IMG/VR virus record: IMGVR_UViG_3300035070_000157
Coordinates: 1-37,264 of that record
DNA: 37,264 bases
Origin: a virus
Strand: one strand, 5' to 3'
Shown here in pieces: positions 22,597 through 32,065 of this stretch. The notes beneath the pieces are model-generated. The model saw only the letters and a program-made list of their open reading frames with translations, had not been told where the DNA came from and ran no database searches. Position 1 is the first letter of the stretch. Each line of letters begins with the position of its first letter. Position numbers and translations under genes: made by a program.

Positions 22597-25167
22597 ATGG
22601 ACACCATAGACAACTATTTCACTGAAAATCCTATCGACATCACCACACTTAACGACGTCGGAGACCCGACTAAATACAACAGTCTGCTAAACGAAATGTA
22701 TCGCGGAGCATATCGCGACGGGGGGTTCGTCAGCCCGACGATTGGTGTGACGGTCGAGGACACGATGCTGGACCTACCACACGGCGACTACGTTGAGATG
22801 CTGGAGAACGAGGTGTACTCAAAGATTGGACCATCAGCATTTGACACTGAAGCTGGTAGATACAATCGTGATCGTTTTGATTTCATTACGGGCCATCGCA
22901 TCTTCAGTCAAAACGTGCAAAAAGACGCGATTGGTCGTAATGTAATTGGCTACGAATTCAATCTGGACAACGCTGAGAACTTTGCGCTTGCGGCGGGTGT
23001 ACTCGGAAAGACCCCCAAGCAGATGCAAGCACTAATGGACGGTACTGAAGGCGTCAGTAGTCGCGAAAGCCGTGCGCTATATGAGGCCCAAGTCGCTCAA
23101 GCAGACAAGCTGATCTCTGAGTTAACAGATGGTGCACCACTGCGCGGACCCCAGCGTATGACCTTAACGTCACTGGTGATGCACAACCCTGCGCTACTCG
23201 GTCCGAACTTAGTGAAACACATAAAGAACGGCGACGTCCAAAAGGCGATCCTTGAGATACGCGACAAGTCCAACGGAACCAAGAACAAATCGTTGGCTTT
23301 GCGTCGAAAGCAAGAAGCAATGCATTTTGGACATTATAGTATAAACGGACTCCTAGAGACCACTAGTCCAGAACTATTAGCACAAGCGGCAGACCACTTT
23401 GGGATGCCCAAGCCACGTAAAGTCACCGCCCCAGAGACCTCTTTGAAACCACAATTGAGACCCAATCAGGGCGCAAAGGTCGAAGGTGGTGGCGTCAAGC
23501 GATCATTACGTCCACGACTGAGACCAACGGTAAAGCCAGACAGTGGCTTGCAGAGTTCACTAAAACCACGCTTGAGACCTGACGATATGCCCGTACCGGC
23601 GTCGGCTGGTGGTGTCGCCAGATCGTTACTCCCACAATTGCGGCCCGACAGTGTCGGAACGGAAGCACTAGTGAGTGAGCTAGAGATTGCCTTGGGTGTC
23701 GAAAAGCCGACGCCGGTGGACACTGCGATAGACAACAACATTGTGCCTGTTGTCGTACCGGACACTGACGGTGAAATTACAGTGACGTCACTGGGTAACA
23801 CAGACACCATGCGACTGTCGGAAGAACTCGGAGCGGCGATTGAGAACGCTGGGATGTCAACTGAAATGAACGACGCGCTCAAGCAGATCAGTGGGTCAAT
23901 GAATGACAAGCTGGCAGAACTTGACGTCGATATGGACAGCGCGATGTTCTTTGACAACACCCGTGATTACATCGCTGCGAGAGACGCAGGTGAACTGGTC
24001 GAGGGCGATGAGATCGTGATTGGTACAGACGGTAATCTATCGACCTTCTTGTACACTGAAGGTCGCGACGATCCACGGAACGCCGCCCCAACGGTGGAGC
24101 CTGTCAGTCAAGAAGTATTCTTGGACGATACCAACATGACTACCGTTAGTGCATTTAAGAAAGCCGAAAGAGCGTCACGCGCGACAGCAACACAAGCAGA
24201 CACAGAGGATCGCCTATCGACGGTACAATCGGTCCTTGAGCGTAACCGTAAAGTTCTAGATAAATCGAACTACACATTTGGAACCATTACCGACACGTCT
24301 GAAGAAGACTTTGAAGTCACCATCAGTACATCTGGTGACGTCTACGATTCTGAAGGAACACTGATGGACGCATACGTCGAAGACGGTACAGTCTTCAATC
24401 GGGCCGGTGCAGTCATTGGATCGTTTGTCGAACAAGCCGCTGACCTTGCTGTTACAGGCGCGACGGTCGCAGCGGGTGGTGTCGCATTGGCGACAATTGC
24501 TGCTTACGAGGGTGTCAAAGGTATTGCGGAAGGTACTATCAATCTTGCAAAGAAGGTTAACCAAATGGGTGGGCTTGCATTCTCGACCCCAGGAAGATTG
24601 CTAATTGGTGACATTGTGCAGCCCGATTTCTTTAAAAAGAACGTCATTAAGATTGACGAGAGTTATCTTACGATGGACGAGTTTGAAGTTCTAATGGACA
24701 TCGCAAGACGTAAGGGTGCTGGTAAAGTAAATTCAAAAACAGACTATAAAGGCGCAGGGTCTATCGACGTGCGTGGCGACAACTCACCAGAACTTTCAAA
24801 TTTGTCAGGAATGAACGCAGCAAGCCGAATGCAGAAATCGTTTGGTGACGCTATGATTAAGGTCATAGACGGTCATTACTATTTGGTCGATCAGTATGAC
24901 TTTAATATTTTCGTAGACTATTCGGACACCAATGCCCAAGGTAAAGGCAAAGTGTACAACACGGAAGAGTACGAAAAGAAGTTTGGCGGTTTGGGTGTTG
25001 CAAAGGCACTTTCAATAACAATGGGGTCCGACAGAACTCTGTTTGATAAAATACACAATCTTGCATTCATTATGGGGTCGCGGGACTACGAAGGTACAAA
25101 CAAAGATGTCGGGCGTCAGGTTCGCATTAAGCTTGGACCCGTCGATAAACGTGTCGCGTCTAACTAG
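22597..25167 (+). CDS. Internal virion protein with degenerate T4-lysozyme-like (GH24) domain
   Basis: An 856-residue virion protein. Residues about 94-250 look like a T4-lysozyme/pesticin fold: ITGHRIFSQ, then KDAIGRNVIGYEFNLD, then RMTLTSLVMHNPALLGPNL and LALRRKQEAMHF. Aligned to T4 lysozyme by eye, D110 matches D20 with exact spacing, but the catalytic Glu11 position is R101 and Thr26 is V116, so activity is doubtful. Residues 282-350 carry four SLxPxLRP repeats. A hydrophobic Ala/Gly-rich stretch (AVTGATVAAGGVALATIAAY, about residues 618-637) could insert into a membrane. The C-terminal 100 residues are compact and unassigned. In T7 the murein-cleaving domain is at the N-terminus of gp16; here the equivalent is on a separate protein. 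Confidence 0.8.
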   Translation: MDTIDNYFTENPIDITTLNDVGDPTKYNSLLNEMYRGAYRDGGFVSPTIGVTVEDTMLDLPHGDYVEMLENEVYSKIGPSAFDTEAGRYNRDRFDFITGHRIFSQNVQKDAIGRNVIGYEFNLDNAENFALAAGVLGKTPKQMQALMDGTEGVSSRESRALYEAQVAQADKLISELTDGAPLRGPQRMTLTSLVMHNPALLGPNLVKHIKNGDVQKAILEIRDKSNGTKNKSLALRRKQEAMHFGHYSINGLLETTSPELLAQAADHFGMPKPRKVTAPETSLKPQLRPNQGAKVEGGGVKRSLRPRLRPTVKPDSGLQSSLKPRLRPDDMPVPASAGGVARSLLPQLRPDSVGTEALVSELEIALGVEKPTPVDTAIDNNIVPVVVPDTDGEITVTSLGNTDTMRLSEELGAAIENAGMSTEMNDALKQISGSMNDKLAELDVDMDSAMFFDNTRDYIAARDAGELVEGDEIVIGTDGNLSTFLYTEGRDDPRNAAPTVEPVSQEVFLDDTNMTTVSAFKKAERASRATATQADTEDRLSTVQSVLERNRKVLDKSNYTFGTITDTSEEDFEVTISTSGDVYDSEGTLMDAYVEDGTVFNRAGAVIGSFVEQAADLAVTGATVAAGGVALATIAAYEGVKGIAEGTINLAKKVNQMGGLAFSTPGRLLIGDIVQPDFFKKNVIKIDESYLTMDEFEVLMDIARRKGAGKVNSKTDYKGAGSIDVRGDNSPELSNLSGMNAASRMQKSFGDAMIKVIDGHYYLVDQYDFNIFVDYSDTNAQGKGKVYNTEEYEKKFGGLGVAKALSITMGSDRTLFDKIHNLAFIMGSRDYEGTNKDVGRQVRIKLGPVDKRVASN
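23440..23646 (+). repeat. Four SLxPxLRP repeats in the lysozyme-like virion protein
   Basis: SLKPQLRP, SLRPRLRP, SLKPRLRP and SLLPQLRP begin at residues 282, 303, 321 and 343, spaced 21, 18 and 22 residues. The linkers between them are Gly/Pro-rich. The codons differ between copies, so the motif seems kept by selection on protein sequence. It forms a basic, proline-rich linker between the lysozyme-like domain and the acidic middle of the protein. Confidence 0.85.
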
Positions 25168-25197
25168 TCCAGCAAATCGAGATAAACAGGAGCCGAC

Positions 25198-28100
25198 ATG
25201 GCTGAAGAACAAACGGTCCAACAGACCACGACTCAGACAAACGTCGAGACGGTCCAATCGATCCCCCGCCGGTACTCTACAGACAACGTCCAAGGTCTCG
25301 GCGTCATAGGCACAGCCGGTGAGATGTGGATGCAAGAAACGTGGATTGGCTCCACGATCCGCTACGGGTTCGACCGTGGTCGTGACGCTAACTCATGGAA
25401 CTACCGGCCCGACGAAAACTTTAATGTCTACGCGCACTGGAACGCGAACCGCGACAAAGACAACGACATGGAAGCGTTTGTCAAAGACGGTCAGTTCGAC
25501 ATGGTCTATTCGCAACAACAGTACGAGGCCCGTGTGGCGTCGTTCCGCGCACAAGTCGCAGACCGTGCGAAGCTACAAAACGGCAGCGGCTTTGGAATGC
25601 TGCTTGGCGGCATTGGGTCCATTGTTGATATCTCCACGCTAATACCTGGGGTCAACATTGCGAAGCGTTTAGGGACCGCGAGTAAAGTCGGCAAGCTAAT
25701 GAACAAGCGTCCCGCTAAGTGGGCCACGGCTGGTGCACAATTCAGCGTCGTACAAGAAGCTGGTCTGCACTTGATGAACGACGTGCGGACCATCGAAGAG
25801 AGCGTATTGAACACCGCGTTGTCTTCCGGTCTCGGCGGTGGTCTTGGGCTATTCGTTTCGGCACGACGTGGTGACAGCTTTTTGAATCCATCGAACCCGA
25901 ATTATGTCTTTAGGCCTGACAGCAAAGTCAGCATGGGCGTCCGTGGACTAGGCGAGTCACTGTCAGAAAGTGTCGTACTCAAGCGTGTCACCCGCGACGG
26001 CAAACAGGTGTACGAGGCGGTCGCAGAGACGGGTGCCGGTCGATCTGTTGGTGCGGCGGCTGTGAAGTCCAGCGAGATGGCTAAACGTGGCGCATTGATG
26101 GGCCAAGGCGTTGCCCGTGCTGGTGTCAAAGCCGTTGGTGCTGCCGGTCTCGCTGCCGTCACAAAGACGGTAGGTCGCGCATCGCCTCTCATTCGTGGCA
26201 TGACGTCCAACAGCGGCACGTTTAGAGACATTACGTCTCAACTATACAATCGCGGTGGGATGATTGACGAGGCCGCTGAAGCCGGTGTGGCAACCAGATC
26301 GATGGAAGAAGTCGCAACGAACCGCATCATGACATTCCGAATGGAAATCTTAGGGCCGGTCAACGAGGCATTCGAAAAGCTACGTTTTGATATGGCGGGT
26401 GCTGACGCCGGTCGCTTGCGGAGCGTGAAAGAAAAAGCTGCCGATCTTGGGGCTAATCTTAAAGGTCTGGCGTCTGACGTCGCGGCGGGACCAATGGCGT
26501 CCGGTGAGGCTAAAGCAGTTGAAGAAACTACCAGTGCCATCAGCAAAACCGAGTTCGAAGACATCATCGCGAAAGCGGCACATGAAGACATTGATGACGC
26601 CGTGATTGACAACCTGATCGACCGGTTTGGCAAAGGGAACGCCATGATGGTGATCCAACGAGCCAAAGAGCAAGCCAATGTGCTGCACGACTACAACTTG
26701 CGTCTGGAAGACGAACTGGTCGAACTGGGCATGATGACCGAAAAGGAACGTCTAGGTCGCAAGTTCGTATCGCCACAATTGTGGGACGGCAAGGCGATCA
26801 GACGCAGTCCGATTGCGGCTCGGAACTTCTTTATGCAACTTTTTGCAGACGATCCGACAGAAGAGTTTCTTGAAGCAACTTTTGGGATGACCAAAGAACA
26901 GTTTGGAAAGCTGGGGGTCGAAGACGTCACGGTCAAGAATTCGGATGGTGAACCAACTGTATATACGGTCGAACAAGGTGCTACCGCTAAGAACGAAATA
27001 CTGGGCGAGTGGACCGGCGACCTCTACCGGACTGACTTAAAGAAACTCCAGAAGATGGAAGAGGACGCCGATTTAGAAGCGACGGCATCGCGAAAAGAAG
27101 CTGTAAGAGCCGCTGCCGAGTTTAGGTCTACCAACTTCGACATCATCAAAGCGTCAGTCAAAGAAGCAAAAGACATTCTGCTAGAACAAATCGCAAAACG
27201 CGATCAGCGGAAATTGAACCGTGACAATCGCAAGGCCAAGAATGATCGTATGCTGGACGAGGTTCGCAAGCTGGAAGCAGAAGCCAAGCAGCGTCAGCGT
27301 GATATCGAACAGATGGTTAAGACCGGACGCCCAGGACAAAAGATGCGTCTGCAAGCTGAAGAAACCGTCAAGGAAGCTAAAGCACTTCTGGACATGGTGA
27401 ACTACCGTGGTCAAACGGCGGCTAAAAAAGAAGTGCTAGACGCTGAAGCAAATCTCACGGCGGCTGACATCGATCTGGCAAATATCGATAAGCCGATCAG
27501 AACGGATGCTGAAGGTCGTGCGAAAGCTAAACAGCCACGCAGCACACGTATCAGCTACCTACAAGGCAAGATCGATAAGAACACTCAAGTGATCAACAAG
27601 CTGGATAAAGAACTCGACAAGTTGAACGCTGGGATTGACCCACTGCAACGAAACGTCGTGGACGCTACGCAAAAGCGTAAGCACCTTTTGACCGTCCAAA
27701 AGCTACGCCGCGCAGCCATGAATGACCAAGCCAAAGGCGCACGGAAAGCCAAGCGTAAACTCAAGCAAGCCAAGCGTCTGACCAAACGTAAAGAAAACGA
27801 TCAGCCACTCGAACAATACGTTGAAGAACTAACGAATACTCTTGGGTCTCGCACAAGTTCTCAAGCACCACGCGGTGCACTATCGACTGACGTGCTGGAA
27901 TCGTCACGCCTCAAAGAGCGCATGATCAAGCTGACAAACGAACAGCGTCGGCAAGCCCAAGAGATGGGCATTTTGAAGAACGACATGTACGAAAGTCTGT
28001 ATCGCGCCAACATCGATATCGCCCAGCGCATGGCGTTTCGAAAAACCTTTGGACACTACGGTGGAAGCGAAACGGAAATCCTCAAAGGAATGATCAAAGC

Positions 28101-29487
28101 GGTCGATGACGATTATCTCGACATGATCGCAAAGGCCACCCGCGAGGGCGCGACGAAAAAGCAGATCAACAAGCTGGACAACGAGAGACTGAAGGCAACC
28201 AAGGACGTCGAACTGGGTGTCCAACGACAGCTTGGACAGCTAGACTTACCAGCCGATCCCGAATCCTTGCTGAACTTTACGATGCAAAAAGTCCGTGAGT
28301 TTAACTATATCCGCTACGGCTCTGGCTTTGTGATCCCCAGCCTGACCGACCTGTCAAACACGGCATTGACTACTGGTTTCGGCACGATGTCCTACCGCAA
28401 TCTCAAGGCACTCAATCAGACACTACGCAACATGGGCAACGCCGAGATCAAAAGTCTCGCTTACGCACTAGAACTGATGGGCCACGGTAACCGGACGATG
28501 GCGATGAACGGCGCTGACGATGCTCGACTGCAAGCTGGCGTTGGTGACTATGGGACCGTCAAGCACTACACCACAAGCAGTGTCGATAGGATCATGCGTG
28601 GACTGTCTGATACCACCTCGTATGCCAGTGGAATGATGTGGTGGAACTCACGCCTCAAAATGTTGGCGATGGTCGAAATGCAGAACAATTTCACCCGTCT
28701 CTCAAAGGATTACGACAGCTTACTCGCGGCGGCTTCTGCCAATGATCCAATAGCCAAAGGCAAAATAGCACAGCTTGCGGCGTCAGGTCTCGGATCGACT
28801 GAGATGCGTAATATCCAGAAGATGTTCAAGAAGTATCCACCCGCAGAGAACGATGCGGGTGTCTTTGAACTTGGAATGCATCGTTGGCTCAAAGAAGGAC
28901 GTGACGGACAAACTGCACATCAAGACGTTTTGATCGCTTTGGAGAACGCTGCGAACCGTGCCGTGATGACACCGTCCAAAGGTGACACACCGTTTCTGAT
29001 GTCCAACGAGTACGCTAAGATTATCGGTCAGTTTCAAACCTACGGGTTCGTGGTCATGACGAAGTTCATGGTCCCTGCGTTTCAACGAATGGCAAACTAT
29101 GGTGACATGCAAGCGTTCAGTTCGTTTGCCTTCGCACTTGCCTTGGGTACTGCCGTCGTAGGCGCGAAAGACATGCTGCGTTACGGCGAGATCAAAGAGC
29201 GGGACGCGGGTTCGTGGGCGTATGACGCGATAGATCGATCAGGATTCCTGACGTACCTATCGACACCCATCGACGCCATTGCGACCCAAACAGGATTGTC
29301 GGAAGGCGCATCACGATACAGCCGCGAGAACGCACGACTGTCTCTAGTGCTTGGGCCGTCAGCGGGTCTGCTTACCGACACCTTTAATTTGGCTTTCGAA
29401 GACAATCGTTTAGAGACCGCGCAGAAACTCCTGCCGTTCAAACTCTACCAGCAAATCTACAACGTCGCGACCGGCGGTTACAAATAG
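25198..29487 (+). CDS. Large internal virion core protein (T7 gp16-like)
   Basis: A 1429-residue protein (T7 gp16 has 1318), the last internal core gene before the fibre. Its N-terminus lacks the transglycosylase domain of T7 gp16. Residues about 125-160 (FGMLLGGIGSIVDISTLIPG) and 200-225 are hydrophobic. A long charged region, about 620-920, is predicted coiled coil (repeated KR/E-rich text such as RRAAMNDQAKGARKAKRKLK). The C-terminal 350 residues contain conserved-looking text such as LTDLSNTALTTGF and IIGQFQTYGFVVMTKFMVPA, the part of gp16 that inserts in the cytoplasmic membrane and drives DNA entry. Assigned by order, size and this C-terminal pattern. Confidence 0.85.
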   Translation: MAEEQTVQQTTTQTNVETVQSIPRRYSTDNVQGLGVIGTAGEMWMQETWIGSTIRYGFDRGRDANSWNYRPDENFNVYAHWNANRDKDNDMEAFVKDGQFDMVYSQQQYEARVASFRAQVADRAKLQNGSGFGMLLGGIGSIVDISTLIPGVNIAKRLGTASKVGKLMNKRPAKWATAGAQFSVVQEAGLHLMNDVRTIEESVLNTALSSGLGGGLGLFVSARRGDSFLNPSNPNYVFRPDSKVSMGVRGLGESLSESVVLKRVTRDGKQVYEAVAETGAGRSVGAAAVKSSEMAKRGALMGQGVARAGVKAVGAAGLAAVTKTVGRASPLIRGMTSNSGTFRDITSQLYNRGGMIDEAAEAGVATRSMEEVATNRIMTFRMEILGPVNEAFEKLRFDMAGADAGRLRSVKEKAADLGANLKGLASDVAAGPMASGEAKAVEETTSAISKTEFEDIIAKAAHEDIDDAVIDNLIDRFGKGNAMMVIQRAKEQANVLHDYNLRLEDELVELGMMTEKERLGRKFVSPQLWDGKAIRRSPIAARNFFMQLFADDPTEEFLEATFGMTKEQFGKLGVEDVTVKNSDGEPTVYTVEQGATAKNEILGEWTGDLYRTDLKKLQKMEEDADLEATASRKEAVRAAAEFRSTNFDIIKASVKEAKDILLEQIAKRDQRKLNRDNRKAKNDRMLDEVRKLEAEAKQRQRDIEQMVKTGRPGQKMRLQAEETVKEAKALLDMVNYRGQTAAKKEVLDAEANLTAADIDLANIDKPIRTDAEGRAKAKQPRSTRISYLQGKIDKNTQVINKLDKELDKLNAGIDPLQRNVVDATQKRKHLLTVQKLRRAAMNDQAKGARKAKRKLKQAKRLTKRKENDQPLEQYVEELTNTLGSRTSSQAPRGALSTDVLESSRLKERMIKLTNEQRRQAQEMGILKNDMYESLYRANIDIAQRMAFRKTFGHYGGSETEILKGMIKAVDDDYLDMIAKATREGATKKQINKLDNERLKATKDVELGVQRQLGQLDLPADPESLLNFTMQKVREFNYIRYGSGFVIPSLTDLSNTALTTGFGTMSYRNLKALNQTLRNMGNAEIKSLAYALELMGHGNRTMAMNGADDARLQAGVGDYGTVKHYTTSSVDRIMRGLSDTTSYASGMMWWNSRLKMLAMVEMQNNFTRLSKDYDSLLAAASANDPIAKGKIAQLAASGLGSTEMRNIQKMFKKYPPAENDAGVFELGMHRWLKEGRDGQTAHQDVLIALENAANRAVMTPSKGDTPFLMSNEYAKIIGQFQTYGFVVMTKFMVPAFQRMANYGDMQAFSSFAFALALGTAVVGAKDMLRYGEIKERDAGSWAYDAIDRSGFLTYLSTPIDAIATQTGLSEGASRYSRENARLSLVLGPSAGLLTDTFNLAFEDNRLETAQKLLPFKLYQQIYNVATGGYK

Positions 29488-29497
29488 AAAGGACGTA

Positions 29498-32065
29498 ATG
29501 ATGGCTAATGCCCGTGACGTTTACAATGTCGATGCCAACAAGGCTGGACTAGCTGATCCACAGAACCGGCAGTTTGACTTGTCGTTTCCGTACCTGTCTC
29601 AATCACATGTCAGCGTTACGGTCAACGGTTCAGCAACAACTGCATTCACCTTCGCGACAAGTACGCGCATCCAGTTGAACACTGGGCCAACTGCCGGTGA
29701 CGTCGTGGTGCTTAAACGTGCTACCTCACCAAACACACGGCTAGTGGACTACCAGACCGGCTCAGTGTTGTCTGATGAAATCCTCGACAAGGATAGTCTA
29801 CAAGCATTCTATCTGGCCCAAGAAGCCAACGACGTCGCAGAGATCGTGTTGTCTAAAAACGCGAGTAATCTTTACGATGCCGGTAACGAGCGGATCACAA
29901 ACGTAGCAGACCCAACAGGCGCACAAGACGTCGCGACGAAAAACTATCTAGAAAACACTTGGCTTTCCAGTAGTGACAAAACGCAACTCAATGCGTTGAA
30001 CACCACGAACCTAAACACCGTCGCGGGTTCCGTTAGTAACGTCAACACGGTTGCCGGTGCGATCACTAACGTCAACACGGTCGCAGGGAAATCCACCGAG
30101 ATCACCGCGTTGGCAACCACAGACAACATCCAGAACATGGACGATCTTGCAGCTACTGGTGTGATCGCAAATATCGCTACGGTTGCTGGTGTCGCCCCAA
30201 CGATGTCGGCAGCGGCGACTAACGCAACAAATGCAGCGGCATCTGCATCAGCGGCGGCGAACTCTGCAGCGGCAGCGGCAGCATCATTTGACACATTTGA
30301 TGACCGCTATTTAGGCAGCAAATCGTCTGAACCATCTGTGGACAATGATGGTAATGCGTTAGTTTCTGGTGCGCTATTTTTCGATTCAGCCGTTGGAAGC
30401 ATGAAAGTTTACGACGGCGGGAATTGGATACTTGCGACAAGCGCAGGTGCTGCAAGCCTGTTGGACTACGAGTTTACGGCTACGGCTGGGCAGACCACGT
30501 TTACCGGTGCTGATAACAACTCGGCTTCGCTGAGTTATTCGGCTGGCAATCTAATTGTGACGCTTAATGGTATCGTGCTGGATAACGGCAGTGACTACAC
30601 AGCGACCAGCGGAACGTCGATTGTGTTGGCTAGTGGCGCGGCACTCAATGACCATTTGGCAGTTGTGGCGTTCAAATCGTTTACGGTTGCTGACACGGTA
30701 GCGGCTTCGACGGGCGGCACGTTTGCTGGTGGTGTGACGGTTAGCGGCACAATGACCGCAACGGCTGCACAAGTGAACGGCAACATTGCAGTCACAGGGA
30801 CAGTCGATGGTCGTGACGTTGCGGCTGACGGCACTAAGCTAGACACAAACATCCCGTCATCGCTTGGAACAGCGGGACAGATTTTAACGGTAAACGCTGG
30901 TGCAACAGCGGGTGAGTGGGCTGATGCTGGCGGTGCGTTTGCGGCAAGCACGGTTACAATAACTGCCCACACAACTTTAACCACTGCACAAAACGGCAAC
31001 CTTATTCGTGTGACTGCAACCGGCGAAAAGGTTATCTCTTTGCCAGCGGCGGCAACTGGTTTGTTCTATGTGTTCAGCAATGAAACTGCTTATCCAATGT
31101 ATATTAAACCGAATGGCACACAAACAATAAATGGTATTAACGCAAGCATTATCTTAGCGGCGGGAGCCGATGGAATTATATCATGTGGTACGGCTGGAAC
31201 TAACTGGTCTAGCGTTGGCATAACTCGGAGTATGCTTGTTCATAAAGCAACAACTATTTACAACACACTAAGTAATAACGGTACAAGATTAACTGGCACA
31301 TACACGCCTTCGATTGGTTCAGCTATGCTTATTTCTGTGGGTAGTGCTACGGCTGGTTCAGCAGGAACTACAAGTACTTATGGTTATACCAGTGGTGGCG
31401 GCGGGGGTCAGTCATACGCTGAAAAGTTTATAGCTAGTCCTGCCGCAAGTTACGCTTATGAAATTTGCGCGGGTGGTGCTGGTAACCCAGACTCAAGTTT
31501 TGATAAAACAACAACTGTAGCTGGAATGACTTGTACTCGCGGCTCTGACAGTCCTTACAATTCTTGGAATAATGGAAATGGTCTTGGCAGGGGTGGTGGA
31601 ACAGCAACAGGCGGTACTGTTAACTTTACGGGTGGGGCCGGTGCAAGCCGTGTTAGTAATAGTTATCCCGGCGGCGGTGGTGGCGCAGCAACACGGGCTG
31701 GAAATGGTGGTAATGCCAACAACAGATACGGCGGCGGTACTGGCGGCAATCATGCTACAAGTAGCGCGGTTGGTGCGGCGGCAACTGCAAGAGATAGCAA
31801 TACTTACGCTGTTCCCAACAGCACATCTGAAACTTATGTAGCAGGTATTGTTGGTACTAATACTGGACACAGTAGTATAGGTTATGGTGCTGGGCCTAAA
31901 ACTGTAGTTAATTTTGGCTCTGTAAATTTTACAATAGCAGACCATGAAAAGTTAGGTGATATTGCGATGAACTACCAAAGCGGCGGCGGTTCAAGAGGTG
32001 CAAATAATGGTGGGTATATCTCAAAAGGACAGGGCGGCTATGTTACATTTGTGGAGTTTATTTAA
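29498..32065 (+). CDS. Tail fibre protein with T7 gp17-type N-terminus and glycine-rich tip
   Basis: An 855-residue fibre. Residues 1-150 match the T7 fibre N-terminal domain that binds the tail (NRQFDLSFPYLSQSHVSVTV, RIQLNTGPTAGDVVVLKR, LVDYQTGSVLSDEILDKDSL). Then come NVNTVAG repeats, an Ala-rich helix, and a GALFFDSAVGSMKVYDGGNW segment common in marine-phage fibres. Residues about 478-855 form a beta-rich then polyglycine domain (RAGNGGNANNRYGGGTGG) ending GGYVTFVEFI, a likely receptor-binding tip resembling glycine-rich phage adhesins. The tip is repeated in the next gene. ATG 29498 or 29501 may be used; AAAGGA lies upstream. The stop overlaps the next start. Confidence 0.93.
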   Translation: MMANARDVYNVDANKAGLADPQNRQFDLSFPYLSQSHVSVTVNGSATTAFTFATSTRIQLNTGPTAGDVVVLKRATSPNTRLVDYQTGSVLSDEILDKDSLQAFYLAQEANDVAEIVLSKNASNLYDAGNERITNVADPTGAQDVATKNYLENTWLSSSDKTQLNALNTTNLNTVAGSVSNVNTVAGAITNVNTVAGKSTEITALATTDNIQNMDDLAATGVIANIATVAGVAPTMSAAATNATNAAASASAAANSAAAAAASFDTFDDRYLGSKSSEPSVDNDGNALVSGALFFDSAVGSMKVYDGGNWILATSAGAASLLDYEFTATAGQTTFTGADNNSASLSYSAGNLIVTLNGIVLDNGSDYTATSGTSIVLASGAALNDHLAVVAFKSFTVADTVAASTGGTFAGGVTVSGTMTATAAQVNGNIAVTGTVDGRDVAADGTKLDTNIPSSLGTAGQILTVNAGATAGEWADAGGAFAASTVTITAHTTLTTAQNGNLIRVTATGEKVISLPAAATGLFYVFSNETAYPMYIKPNGTQTINGINASIILAAGADGIISCGTAGTNWSSVGITRSMLVHKATTIYNTLSNNGTRLTGTYTPSIGSAMLISVGSATAGSAGTTSTYGYTSGGGGGQSYAEKFIASPAASYAYEICAGGAGNPDSSFDKTTTVAGMTCTRGSDSPYNSWNNGNGLGRGGGTATGGTVNFTGGAGASRVSNSYPGGGGGAATRAGNGGNANNRYGGGTGGNHATSSAVGAAATARDSNTYAVPNSTSETYVAGIVGTNTGHSSIGYGAGPKTVVNFGSVNFTIADHEKLGDIAMNYQSGGGSRGANNGGYISKGQGGYVTFVEFI
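30011..30100 (+). repeat. Three 30-base repeats (NVNTVAG) in the fibre gene
   Basis: Three tandem 30-base units at 30011-30040, 30041-30070 and 30071-30100 encode L/VNTVAGxxxN-type repeats of 10 residues, a trimeric-fibre shaft repeat often seen in marine phage fibres. Units two and three share the 10-mer GTCAACACGG at their start. Confidence 0.85.

Noticed and set aside
25198-25700. Transglycosylase (SLT) domain at the N-terminus of the gp16-like protein
   Set aside because: The expected catalytic Glu with the ESxxNP-type context is not visible.
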